A stretch of 25,876 nucleotides of DNA from Cyanobacteria bacterium UBA2566 (GTDB lineage Bacteria; Cyanobacteriota; Cyanobacteriia; Cyanobacteriales; Desertifilaceae), in assembly GCA_002340255.1 (NCBI GenBank), contig DDLS01000169.1:1-25876 (forward strand), read 5' to 3'. Under the pieces are notes generated by a model. The model did no database searches and was not told the origin of the DNA. It saw nothing but the letters and a program-made list of their open reading frames with translations. This document shows, piece after piece, positions 14,414-21,618 of the stretch (within the stretch, counting starts at the first letter, position 1; each line of letters starts with the position of its first letter). A program made the position numbers and the translations under genes.

Positions 14414-14842
14414 TTAAACTTTTTTATAACAAACTTCAAATTCAGAACGCCCACGAAAAAAACAGACATCAAATTCAAAAAAGAAATTAGCCTGTCCCAA
14501 AATTAAAGGCACATCAGGTGCTTGTGTCTAAGCGAATGCTAGATCAACCCTTGGAAATGAACTAACTTGAGCATTGACAATTATTGCATGAGCTTCATGG
14601 CGAGCCAAATTTCCTGTTAATCTAACTGAAAGTGTTTCTTGTTTCTTGGTCTCTAGAAGATTCATTAAAACATTGGCAGCCTCAGAGCAATTGTACGGAG
14701 ACCATACTGGATATTCTTGGTTAGCTACAAAGACATCAGACTTTTCTTCTTTGACCAATTCTGTGGCTATAAACTGCATCAATAGAAGCTTATCACATTT
14801 GGATAAATCTTGAATTTGTAACATAAGTTCAGTCAATGGCAT
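14414..14842 (-). pseudogene. Chimeric pseudogene: antitoxin-like N-terminus fused to a retropepsin-like C-terminus, with a nonsense codon
   Basis: The open part (14528-14842, 104 residues) starts MPLTELMLQIQDLSKCDK and runs through YPVWSPYNCSEAANVLMNLL, the pattern of small cyanobacterial proteins of about 70-80 residues that look like antitoxins. Near residue 70 it changes to LTGNLARHEAHAIIVNAQ and VDLAFA, which resembles the latter half of a retropepsin-like (aspartyl protease-type) protein. A TAG at 14528-14530 then interrupts, but the same frame continues for 37 codons (TQAPDVPLILGQANFFFEF and so on) to TAA at 14414-14416. The TAG most simply replaces a Trp TGG. The DTG active-site part of the protease is missing. 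A deletion between two neighbouring genes and a later nonsense change explain this. Confidence 0.65.
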
Positions 14843-14885
14843 TTGACACTCTCCTTCTTTACAATCATTCCATTATATAGCAAAC

Positions 14886-15352
14886 CTAAATGAGTTGTGC
14901 AAATACATTGTATTTTTCCAATCTCGGGGGATTGAACAGTTTCATATCAAAAAAATTGGAACAAATGTTTAACTATTTTGAGGTTTTTGCAGAAGGAATA
15001 AAAGCGTCTAATAAAATTATTCACCTGTAGCCAAATTCCTTCTACTCGATTCTCTTCTGGAGCATACGGGACAAAACGTTCGCAGGTGATTAACCATTCC
15101 TTCTATGACAATCCTTGATTATACTTTCTTAAAAGTTTTTTTCATCTCTTCGCTTCTATGATCTGTTAAAATGGTCGCTAATTATTTGTTCCTTTTCTCA
15201 ATGAATTCCGGATTTTTTTGCCGGTTTTCTTGGTTCGCTTTCTGCTAGGTTAATTTGGCTTTACGCAAGATTTTATAATAACCTTTAGAAATAAACTCTT
15301 CTAATTCCTGTATTTTTTCAGACTTTGGAGGGAATGTATCAAGTTTTGACAT
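14886..15352 (-). pseudogene. Decayed IS630-type transposase
   Basis: The N-terminal piece starts at ATG 15352 with MSKLDTFPPKSEKIQELEEF and soon meets stop codons and frameshifts. The C-terminal piece is clear: ERFVPYAPEENRVEGIWLQV, then NNFIRRFYSFCKNLKIVKHL, matching the end of the IS630 DDE domain, where the final catalytic Glu lies in PEENxVE. After a further frameshift the last codons read LEKYNVFAQLI and stop inside the left terminal repeat. The middle of the gene, with the first two catalytic Asp, has been lost by deletion. It cannot encode an active transposase. Confidence 0.75.
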
Positions 15353-15395
15353 TTAATTTACTTCAGAGAAAATTTGATTTTTATCTATGATAGCA

Positions 15396-15579
15396 GTTAC
15401 AGCACTTTGCGCTGTAACGGAGAACAGTATCATTAGAGATCAGTCATTGCGAATGGAACGAAGTGGAATGAAGCAATCGCAAAATCACCCAATCTTGGCG
15501 ATTGCTTCCCTCCGGTCGCAATGACAATTCTAACCCATAGATTAAATACTGTACCTCAATACAGCGCTTTGCGCTGTAA
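15396..15579. repeat. Composite palindromic element (MITE-like) inside the IS remnant
   Basis: The unit is symmetric. A hairpin GTTACAGCACTTTGCGCTGTAAC-like sequence at 15396-15418 and another, TACAGCGCTTTGCGCTGTA, at 15560-15578 flank two inverted arms: 15443-15480 (GTCATTGCGA...GAAGCAATCGC) and 15498-15525 (GCGATTGCTTC...TCGCAATGAC). The right half closely matches window positions 1-90, so it is a dispersed family. It has no coding capacity. GTCATTGCGA/GAAGCAATCGC repeats are known in many bacteria as small palindromic elements. Confidence 0.75.
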
Positions 15580-15663
15580 GGATCAGTTGCACAACTCATT
15601 TAGACTAGCTATAATTGAGTAAAATGCTTCAATTCATGTAAAGTATTTAATTTTACTTCCAGG

Positions 15664-18273
15664 TCAACGTTTAACTTCTGTATTTAAGCCGGATTGAATC
15701 AAAGTGCGAATTTCTTTCACTTGAAAATTATCGGCGAACTGTTGGAGCTTCAGGGCAAATGGGACATAGATGGAATTCTTGTCTTGCAGAGCAATCGCCG
15801 TTTTCCGCAGACTATGAATATTACCTCTAAGGGCTAAATCCAGTAATTTTTCTAATATCTCCTGTTCTGGAAAAATTATCTGTTCTTCATGCCCATTATT
15901 CTCTGAGGAATGAGAGATCATCTTCTGTACTTTTACTTCCAAATAAACCGATTCTTTATTTTCATGAATCCATTCTAAATGCAAGTATTGTCGCAAATAA
16001 ACAAACAACAAATCAACTTGTACCGGCTTCGGTAAAAATGCATTTCCACCGACTTTCAAGCTTTCTTCTTGATCGGTAGAAAATACCTTAGCTTTAGCAT
16101 TCATGCCAATACCAGTATCTTCTATTTCAAAGTGAATGCTGACGTTTTGATTATTGAAGATTTGATTGGGACGATCTCCCTCTCCCAAAGACATATTTTT
16201 GACCTTGAAAATCACTTGTCCTCGATCGGTGAATTTGATTGCATTTTCCAGCAAGTTAATGAGGACTTGTCGAAGACGTTTTTCATCTGCATAAATACCG
16301 ACGGGAAGCCAAGGATCGGATTGATATAGAAATTCAATATTTTTTTGTTTTGCTCGTAAGCGAAACATCTCGACAATCCCCATCAGAAATGAGGGAAAAT
16401 GAAAGTATTTGTTTTCTAGTTCGAGCTTTCTCGCTTCAATTTTCGATAAATCTAAAATATCCTTAATTAAGGTCAGTAAGTGTGACCCACATTGATGAAT
16501 AATATCGATCCCATCCAGTTGAGAATTGAGGAGATTATCTGACCTTTGAAGAATTTGTGTATAGCCTAAAATGCCATTTAGGGGAGTACGAAGTTCATGG
16601 CTCATATTGGCTAAAAATTCGCTTTTGGCTTGATTAGCACTATCGGCTGCAATTTTAGCTTGTTCCAATTCTTGAGTGCGATCGCGCACTTTTTCCTCTA
16701 AAGTCTGGGAATAGTCTTGTAATTGCACATTAGCCTGTTGTAATTGTCTTTGATAGCGGCTATTCGTGCCTAGAATGGCGGCAACCGTCAAAGCAAAGAG
16801 GGGAATAATCACCGGAATCCACCATCCAATCAAAAACGCACCATAGCCACACAAAACTATTCCCCCTCCACTAGTACTGACCGCTATAATCGTGAGACCG
16901 GGAAAACTGTAGGTGGCTGAAAGTTTAATTTGAGGCAGTGTATAACTCAACAGCACTCCGATCGCAGACCAAAATAATACCCACAGGCCTTTCAAAGGTA
17001 GAGAGAATACTGAAGTTAAAGGCCGGCCATCTAGGGCAGCACTTAACATCAGGCTAGCAATATTGGCATGAATAAACACCCCAGGCATCGGCTCAGAGGT
17101 CTCCTGATTGCGATTGCTGTAGGGAGTATGAAAAAAATCATTCGTGCTGTGAGCCACTGAGCCAATGAGAATGAGGCGATCGCGGATTAATTCGGGATCG
17201 AAGTCCCCTTGCAGTAATTTCATCATACTCAGAGACTCAAATTGATCTGGAGTTCCCCGATAATTGAGCACAATTTGATAGCCCCCTAAATCTGCTTTGC
17301 GATAACTGCCATTTTTGGAGGTTAAGGGACGAAATTCTGCTTTTCCTAACCCGTAAAACCGACGGTCTGAATCAATAGTTTTTAATTCAATCTCTTCCCC
17401 ATGCAAATAATCTAAACTGGTTCGTACTGCTAAAGTTGGCAATAATTGTCCCTTTTCATCCAAAGAGACAATCAGCGCTCGTCGGACTTTAGAATCAGCA
17501 TCTACCACTAAATCTGCTAGGGCAACTTGCTGGTTTTCTTCTAGGGCAGAAGGGGGGGCAACTCCTTCTCCTACTGCTTTTTTAATCCCGATTAAATGGG
17601 GCGTTTGATCGATGACCTCCATCCATTCTTCGGTTCCTGGAGCAACCGGTAGATCGCGATATAAATCTAAACCAATCACCCTCGGATGATGTTGATTGAG
17701 GATAGAAATAATTTGCGCTAATGTACCATCACTGAGCGGCCAAGTTCCCAGTTCCTGAATATCGCGATCGTCAATGGTGATGGTGGTAATCCGTTGTTCT
17801 GGCTTTTCTAGGGGACGATGGCGAAAAAACTGGTCTAGAGTTGCCCATTCAAATCGATAATTGACGTTTTCTTTTAAGGGGAGTACATCTTCTGGCAGTT
17901 GCACGCCAATAATTCCAGAGGTTTCTGGTAACTTCATTTGGTGCTCAAAATTCTGTTCTCCGGTCTCGGTTTGTAGACTAAAAAATACCTGTTGAGCTGA
18001 AATTTGGGGAACATAGATATAAATCGTTGGCCTTTCAGCAACCGTAAAACCGATCTGGGTCTTTGGAAGTAGGGGAGTGATGGGTGATGAACCTTCTTGG
18101 ACTGAAACGCACTGCTGGGGATCGCGCGCTCCTCCCCCTAATGTGGAGTCGGGAGCTTGATCTTCTGGGGGTTCAAAGATCACAGCTTCCGCTGAAGTTG
18201 CCATTAAACTTAGAGTAACGGCTGCAATTAAACCCGGCAGTCTGGATCGAGAAACTGGAAAGGGTTTACTCAT
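15664..18273 (-). CDS. Chimeric DUF928-CHASE2-histidine kinase with internal deletion (probably inactive)
   Basis: The 869-residue frame is a mosaic. Residues 1-30 are a signal peptide ending SAEA. Residues 40-142 resemble the first part of DUF928 (LLPKTQIGFTVAERPTIYIYVP, LPETSGIIGVQLPE). At W143 the sequence turns into a CHASE2 sensor domain (LDQFFRHRP; ITIDDRDIQELGTWPLSDG; HPRVIGLDLYRDLP), which usually starts after its own membrane helix. Three membrane spans (about 425-500), a coiled coil (510-545), a HisKA domain with His559 (SHELRTPLNG) and the start of the ATPase domain (N-box LLENAIKF near 677; DTGIGM at 719-724) follow. Then it jumps to AKVFSTDQEESLKVGGNAFL and PKPVQ, the end of a receiver domain, so the ATP lid, G2 box and phospho-accepting Asp are missing. 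The tail resembles that of cyanobacterial hybrid kinases. The frame is open throughout, but kinase activity is unlikely. Confidence 0.8.
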   Translation of the reverse strand: MSKPFPVSRSRLPGLIAAVTLSLMATSAEAVIFEPPEDQAPDSTLGGGARDPQQCVSVQEGSSPITPLLPKTQIGFTVAERPTIYIYVPQISAQQVFFSLQTETGEQNFEHQMKLPETSGIIGVQLPEDVLPLKENVNYRFEWATLDQFFRHRPLEKPEQRITTITIDDRDIQELGTWPLSDGTLAQIISILNQHHPRVIGLDLYRDLPVAPGTEEWMEVIDQTPHLIGIKKAVGEGVAPPSALEENQQVALADLVVDADSKVRRALIVSLDEKGQLLPTLAVRTSLDYLHGEEIELKTIDSDRRFYGLGKAEFRPLTSKNGSYRKADLGGYQIVLNYRGTPDQFESLSMMKLLQGDFDPELIRDRLILIGSVAHSTNDFFHTPYSNRNQETSEPMPGVFIHANIASLMLSAALDGRPLTSVFSLPLKGLWVLFWSAIGVLLSYTLPQIKLSATYSFPGLTIIAVSTSGGGIVLCGYGAFLIGWWIPVIIPLFALTVAAILGTNSRYQRQLQQANVQLQDYSQTLEEKVRDRTQELEQAKIAADSANQAKSEFLANMSHELRTPLNGILGYTQILQRSDNLLNSQLDGIDIIHQCGSHLLTLIKDILDLSKIEARKLELENKYFHFPSFLMGIVEMFRLRAKQKNIEFLYQSDPWLPVGIYADEKRLRQVLINLLENAIKFTDRGQVIFKVKNMSLGEGDRPNQIFNNQNVSIHFEIEDTGIGMNAKAKVFSTDQEESLKVGGNAFLPKPVQVDLLFVYLRQYLHLEWIHENKESVYLEVKVQKMISHSSENNGHEEQIIFPEQEILEKLLDLALRGNIHSLRKTAIALQDKNSIYVPFALKLQQFADNFQVKEIRTLIQSGLNTEVKR

Positions 18274-18390
18274 AGCGATAGGGTTGATGAGGGTTTACAG
18301 GGATCTTGATTCTATTGTGCTTGCTTTTCCGGCAAAATCCAACAAGTTTTAAAAAATGACAACGGTAGGTGACCGGGTCTCCGCTTCCCC

Positions 18391-19452
18391 CTATCTCCCT
18401 ATCGTGGGGAAGATTTGCCAGGTTTTAGCTCTCACTTGAAGGTTGACTTTTGTACCGATGGGTAGGGGGTTAATGGTGTTACTTCTGGCTTTGAGTTCTA
18501 GTCCGGAGGAGGTGTGCAAAGTATAACGATGTTCGCGACCGAGAAATTGGCGATCGCCGATTTTGGCGATCGCGTTTTCATCTGGTTTTAGCTGAATGTC
18601 CTCTTCGCGAATCATTAAATCTCCTTGCTCTAAGTCTTCTGAGTCAGGGACAAAAAATGAACCGATTTCCGTATCCCATTGGGAACCGTTGCGACGAGCA
18701 GGGATAAAATTGGCTTGAGTGACAAATTCTGCGACAAACCGAGTTTGAGGATGACGGTAAATGATTTCTGGCGGCCCAATTTGTTCGAGTTGTCCGTTGT
18801 GCATCACGCCCACCCCATCACAAATAGACAGCGCTTCTTCTTGATCGTGTGTGACAAAAATAGCAGATATGCCACTCGCTTTGAGAATGCGGCGAATCTC
18901 GGATCTCAGGCGCACTCGCACTTGAATATCTAGGTTGCTCAGGGGTTCATCCAAAAGGACGATGGTGGGTTCTGGTGCTAGAGCGCGAGCCAGGGCAACT
19001 CGTTGTTGTTGTCCCCCAGAGAGTTGGTGAGGATAGCGGTTTTGGAGTCCTTCTAAGCTCACCAGGGACAGGGCTTCTAAGAGCCGTTTTTCAACCGTTC
19101 CTGTCCCCGAGCCTCGACGATGCTTCAAGCCAAAGATAATATTTTCTGCCACGGTTAGATGGGGGAATAAGGCATAATCCTGAAACACAATGCCCACATC
19201 TCGCTTTTCAGGAGGCACAGAAAAACGAGCCGTTCCCACCTCTTGTCGCCGTAATTCAATCTTGCCCCCAACCGGTTGCTCAAATCCAGCAATCAACCGG
19301 AGTAAGGTCGTTTTTCCACATCCTGAAGGCCCTACCAAGCCTAAAATATCCCCTTCCTTTAAGGCGAAACTAACCTGATTGACCACAAATCCTCTCTTTG
19401 GGTCAAATTGTTTGCTCACCTCTTCTAGGTTCAACACCACCGTCTCTGACAT
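18391..19452 (-). CDS. futC: ABC transporter ATP-binding protein, Fe(III)-type (FutC/FbpC-like)
   Basis: The 353-residue ATPase has Walker A GPSGCGKTT (41-49), Q-loop Q91 in FQDYALFPHLT, signature LSGGQQQR (144-151), Walker B IVLLDEP (164-170) and the switch His202 in VTHDQEEA. The C-terminal region (about 235-353) is a TOBE-type regulatory domain. Length and the short C-terminal domain fit the ferric iron importers FutC/FbpC, but related ATPases for thiamine, putrescine or sulfate are possible, and no permease or binding-protein gene lies beside it to settle the substrate. FutC works with permease FutB and binding proteins FutA1/A2, encoded elsewhere in cyanobacteria such as Synechocystis. 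Confidence 0.85.
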   Translation of the reverse strand: MSETVVLNLEEVSKQFDPKRGFVVNQVSFALKEGDILGLVGPSGCGKTTLLRLIAGFEQPVGGKIELRRQEVGTARFSVPPEKRDVGIVFQDYALFPHLTVAENIIFGLKHRRGSGTGTVEKRLLEALSLVSLEGLQNRYPHQLSGGQQQRVALARALAPEPTIVLLDEPLSNLDIQVRVRLRSEIRRILKASGISAIFVTHDQEEALSICDGVGVMHNGQLEQIGPPEIIYRHPQTRFVAEFVTQANFIPARRNGSQWDTEIGSFFVPDSEDLEQGDLMIREEDIQLKPDENAIAKIGDRQFLGREHRYTLHTSSGLELKARSNTINPLPIGTKVNLQVRAKTWQIFPTIGR

Positions 19453-19580
19453 GCTTTGCCCTGTAACTGTTTAATCGATTAAAACTGCTATTACAGTAGC
19501 ATAGTTTTTAGGCATCTTTTGAGAAGAGTTCTTAGTCTAGTGGGGACAACTCTGGGCCATCTCCATTCAAAAGAACAGAT

Positions 19581-19613
19581 GACAGAGAAGAAGATTCCTT
19601 CCTCTTCTCTGTC
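19581..19613. other. Perfect hairpin upstream of the ABC ATPase
   Basis: GACAGAGAAGA (19581-19591) pairs exactly with TCTTCTCTGTC (19603-19613) around an 11-nt loop. It lies about 130 bp before the ABC ATPase start, after the sigC terminator in the - direction. No strong T-run follows on the - strand; it may be a leader structure or protein-binding palindrome. Confidence 0.55.
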
Positions 19614-19682
19614 GAATCTTTACTCGGAGAACACCAAGAGTTACTATAACTTTGTTGAAAATAATTGTCAATACATTAGAGC

Positions 19683-19712
19683 AAAAAAAGTCGGGAAAGG
19701 TCTTTCCCGACT
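19683..19712 (-). terminator. Rho-independent terminator of sigC
   Basis: On the - strand AGTCGGGAAAG (from 19712) pairs perfectly with CTTTCCCGACT (to 19689), followed by a run of seven T (19689-19683). It lies about 50 bp past the sigC stop. This is the strongest terminator in the window. Confidence 0.9.
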
Positions 19713-19759
19713 GATTTAGGATCGAATGAGTGATGACCGAGTAAAAAACGCGGAGGCAG

Positions 19760-21025
19760 TTAACTGAGAGATTCGAGATAATCCCGAACTCGGTTACGGC
19801 GCTTAGGTTGGCGGAGCTTTTGTAAGGCTTTGGCCTCAATTTGCCGGACGCGCTCGCGAGAGAGTTCTAGGGCGCGGCCAATTTCAGCTAAGGAATAGGG
19901 ATGACCATCACCAAGGCCAAAACGCATTTGAATGACATCTCGTTCCCGACTGGTTAAGTCTGCCATCAGGTGGCGCAGGTCTTGTTGTAAGGATTCGCGC
20001 ATTAAGGATTCTTCAGGGGAGATACTATCTGTTTCTAGAAGTTCTCCCAGTTCTGTATCTTTATCCTTACCCACCTTGGTTTCCAGGGATACTGAGCGAG
20101 GAACCCGCAACAGCACTTCTCGAATTTGGCCTGGGGTCATGTCTAGTTCTGCCCCTAAATCTTCGATAGTAGGGGTGCGCCCTTTATCTTGGGCAAGTTT
20201 CCGTTGGGCTTTTTTGATCTTATTGAGTTTTTCGGTAATGTGGACCGGTAGGCGGATCGTTCGGCTTTGGGTGGCGATCGCCCGCGTAATCCCTTGGCGA
20301 ATCCACCAGTAGGCATAGGTGCTAAAGCGATACCCTTTGGTGGGGTCAAATTTTTCTACTGCTCGTTCTAGTCCCAAGGTTCCTTCTTGAACCAAATCCA
20401 GCAACTCTAAACCCCGATTTTGGTATTTTTTGGCCACTGAGACCACCAGACGCAAGTTCGCCTTAATCATGTGGTCTTTCGATTTCAGGCCAGCCGATTG
20501 CATTTCATCTAACTGTGCCACCGTTAATCCAGCTAACTGTGCCCAATGGCGTTTCCCTTCGACCAAAGCTACTTTAAGGGCTGCCACATCGGTTTGAGCA
20601 ACTTCTGCCCAGCGCTCCCAACTGGGCCGATGTCCAAGCTGGGACGTGAGGCGATCGCGAATTTCCATTAACCGCACATACTCTTGAATCGGCCCAGTTT
20701 CCGATTGTCCAGCTTGATTGCGTAATTCGATCAGTTGAATATAGCGCTGGACTTGTTGAGCTTCTGCAACTTCCTCATCGCGACCGAGCAAGTGGACTCT
20801 GCCAATTTCTTGGAGATACAACCGGACTAAATCCGTTGTGCGACGGTTGACTGAGGTTGGCCGGTTACGGGATTCCGTAGACTCCATTTCCAGTTCAGCC
20901 ATTGTCTCTGAGGAGGTCAAGTCTTCTTGGGAAGTGAAATCCTCCGACGCTTCTAACTCATAGCTAGAGGTAGAGGATTCATTGTATTCAGGGTTCGGGC
21001 CAAAAGCAGTTACTGGCGTAGTCAT
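19760..21025 (-). CDS. sigC: Group 2 sigma-70 factor, SigC-like
   Basis: The 421-residue sigma factor has an acidic Ser/Glu-rich N-terminus (1-60), region 1.2 (TTDLVRLYLQEIGRVHLLGR, 63-82), a long insert (about 95-185), regions 2.1-2.4 (NLRLVVSVAKKYQNRGLELL to AIATQSRTIRLPVH, 190-262), region 3 and a region 4 helix-turn-helix (SLAEIGRALELSRERVRQIE). The end KLRQPKRRNRVRDYLESLS and the insert GKRHWAQLAGLTVAQLDEMQ are what I recall of cyanobacterial SigC, whereas SigA ends differently (HPNRNS...KEYIR). Group 2 factors are non-essential relatives of the main factor; SigC of Synechocystis has been linked to stationary-phase and nitrogen-responsive promoters, including glnB. It has a long upstream region and a strong terminator. 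Confidence 0.85.
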   Translation of the reverse strand: MTTPVTAFGPNPEYNESSTSSYELEASEDFTSQEDLTSSETMAELEMESTESRNRPTSVNRRTTDLVRLYLQEIGRVHLLGRDEEVAEAQQVQRYIQLIELRNQAGQSETGPIQEYVRLMEIRDRLTSQLGHRPSWERWAEVAQTDVAALKVALVEGKRHWAQLAGLTVAQLDEMQSAGLKSKDHMIKANLRLVVSVAKKYQNRGLELLDLVQEGTLGLERAVEKFDPTKGYRFSTYAYWWIRQGITRAIATQSRTIRLPVHITEKLNKIKKAQRKLAQDKGRTPTIEDLGAELDMTPGQIREVLLRVPRSVSLETKVGKDKDTELGELLETDSISPEESLMRESLQQDLRHLMADLTSRERDVIQMRFGLGDGHPYSLAEIGRALELSRERVRQIEAKALQKLRQPKRRNRVRDYLESLS

Positions 21026-21618
21026 CGTCTCAGTTGCTCCAAGTCATGAAAGGGAAGCATTTACAGGGTTCCCATCCGATTAGGGTTCCCTAATAGGGGG
21101 ATGAATGACAGAATCTTTAGATTTTTTTAATAAATCTATCGGTCTGTGACTTCATCAACTCGATCGGGTTTTCTGAGTTTTGAGGGAGTGAACTTGAGTC
21201 TCAACTGCCTAAGCCAGAATAGGCCTTGACCAGAGAGATTCGGGTTCTCTAAGAACTCAGGAGTAAGGTTGCCAACTTTTGCTTACTGTTGTTTACGGTT
21301 AAGCCGGTTTTATGGCGTTTTAGCCTTAAGTTAACCAGTTCTCATATTTTTTTATTAGGAGAATCAATTCAGATGGACTATGAAATCCTGCACCCTGATT
21401 GATTGAGCTTTCGACTGCGTATCCTAATGTTTTTTGCAAGTCTACTCTACTATAGATAGAGGTTACCTTAAGGGAAGTGACTTGGGTCAAAGGTTGAATT
21501 AATCTGTATCACTAAGTTTTGTGAGCTCAAAAGATCTTCACAAGTGTGAAACCCATGCCCACATTGGGGTAGCCTGGATTAGACTCCCCTTATCTTTCTT
21601 CTTATTCACGCTCTCAAA
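21026..21618. other. Long intergenic region upstream of sigC
   Basis: This 593-bp gap between gpsA (-) and sigC (-) contains no convincing gene. It is A/T-rich and holds small palindromes: TTAGGGTTCCCTAA (21080-21093, close to the sigC start), TAGATTT...AAATCTA near 21117-21138, and AGAGA...TCTCT near 21232. AGGGTTCCC occurs twice within 25 bp (about 21064 and 21082). It probably holds a long sigC leader with one or more promoters. No NtcA GTA-N8-TAC site was seen. Confidence 0.5.

Larger units (their letters stand above)
14876..15613 (-). mobile_element. Degraded IS630-type insertion sequence with a nested repeat
   Basis: Imperfect 27-bp terminal inverted repeats bound the element: 14876-14902 (TATAGC-AAAC-CTAAATGAGTTGTGCAA) and 15587-15613 (TTGCACAACTCATTTAG-ACTA-GCTATA), 23 of 27 positions matching. 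TA lies outside both ends, as expected for the TA target duplication of the IS630/Tc1 group. Inside is a decayed transposase (14886-15352) and, between its start and the right repeat, a palindromic element (15396-15579). It sits 34 bp upstream of the chimeric pseudogene start. Confidence 0.75.
19453..19759. other. Intergenic region between sigC and the ABC ATPase
   Basis: This 307-bp gap contains the sigC terminator (19683-19712) and a separate perfect 11-bp hairpin (19581-19613), and should hold the promoter of the ABC ATPase gene. A 66-codon + strand frame here has no recognisable product and runs through both hairpins. Confidence 0.5.
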
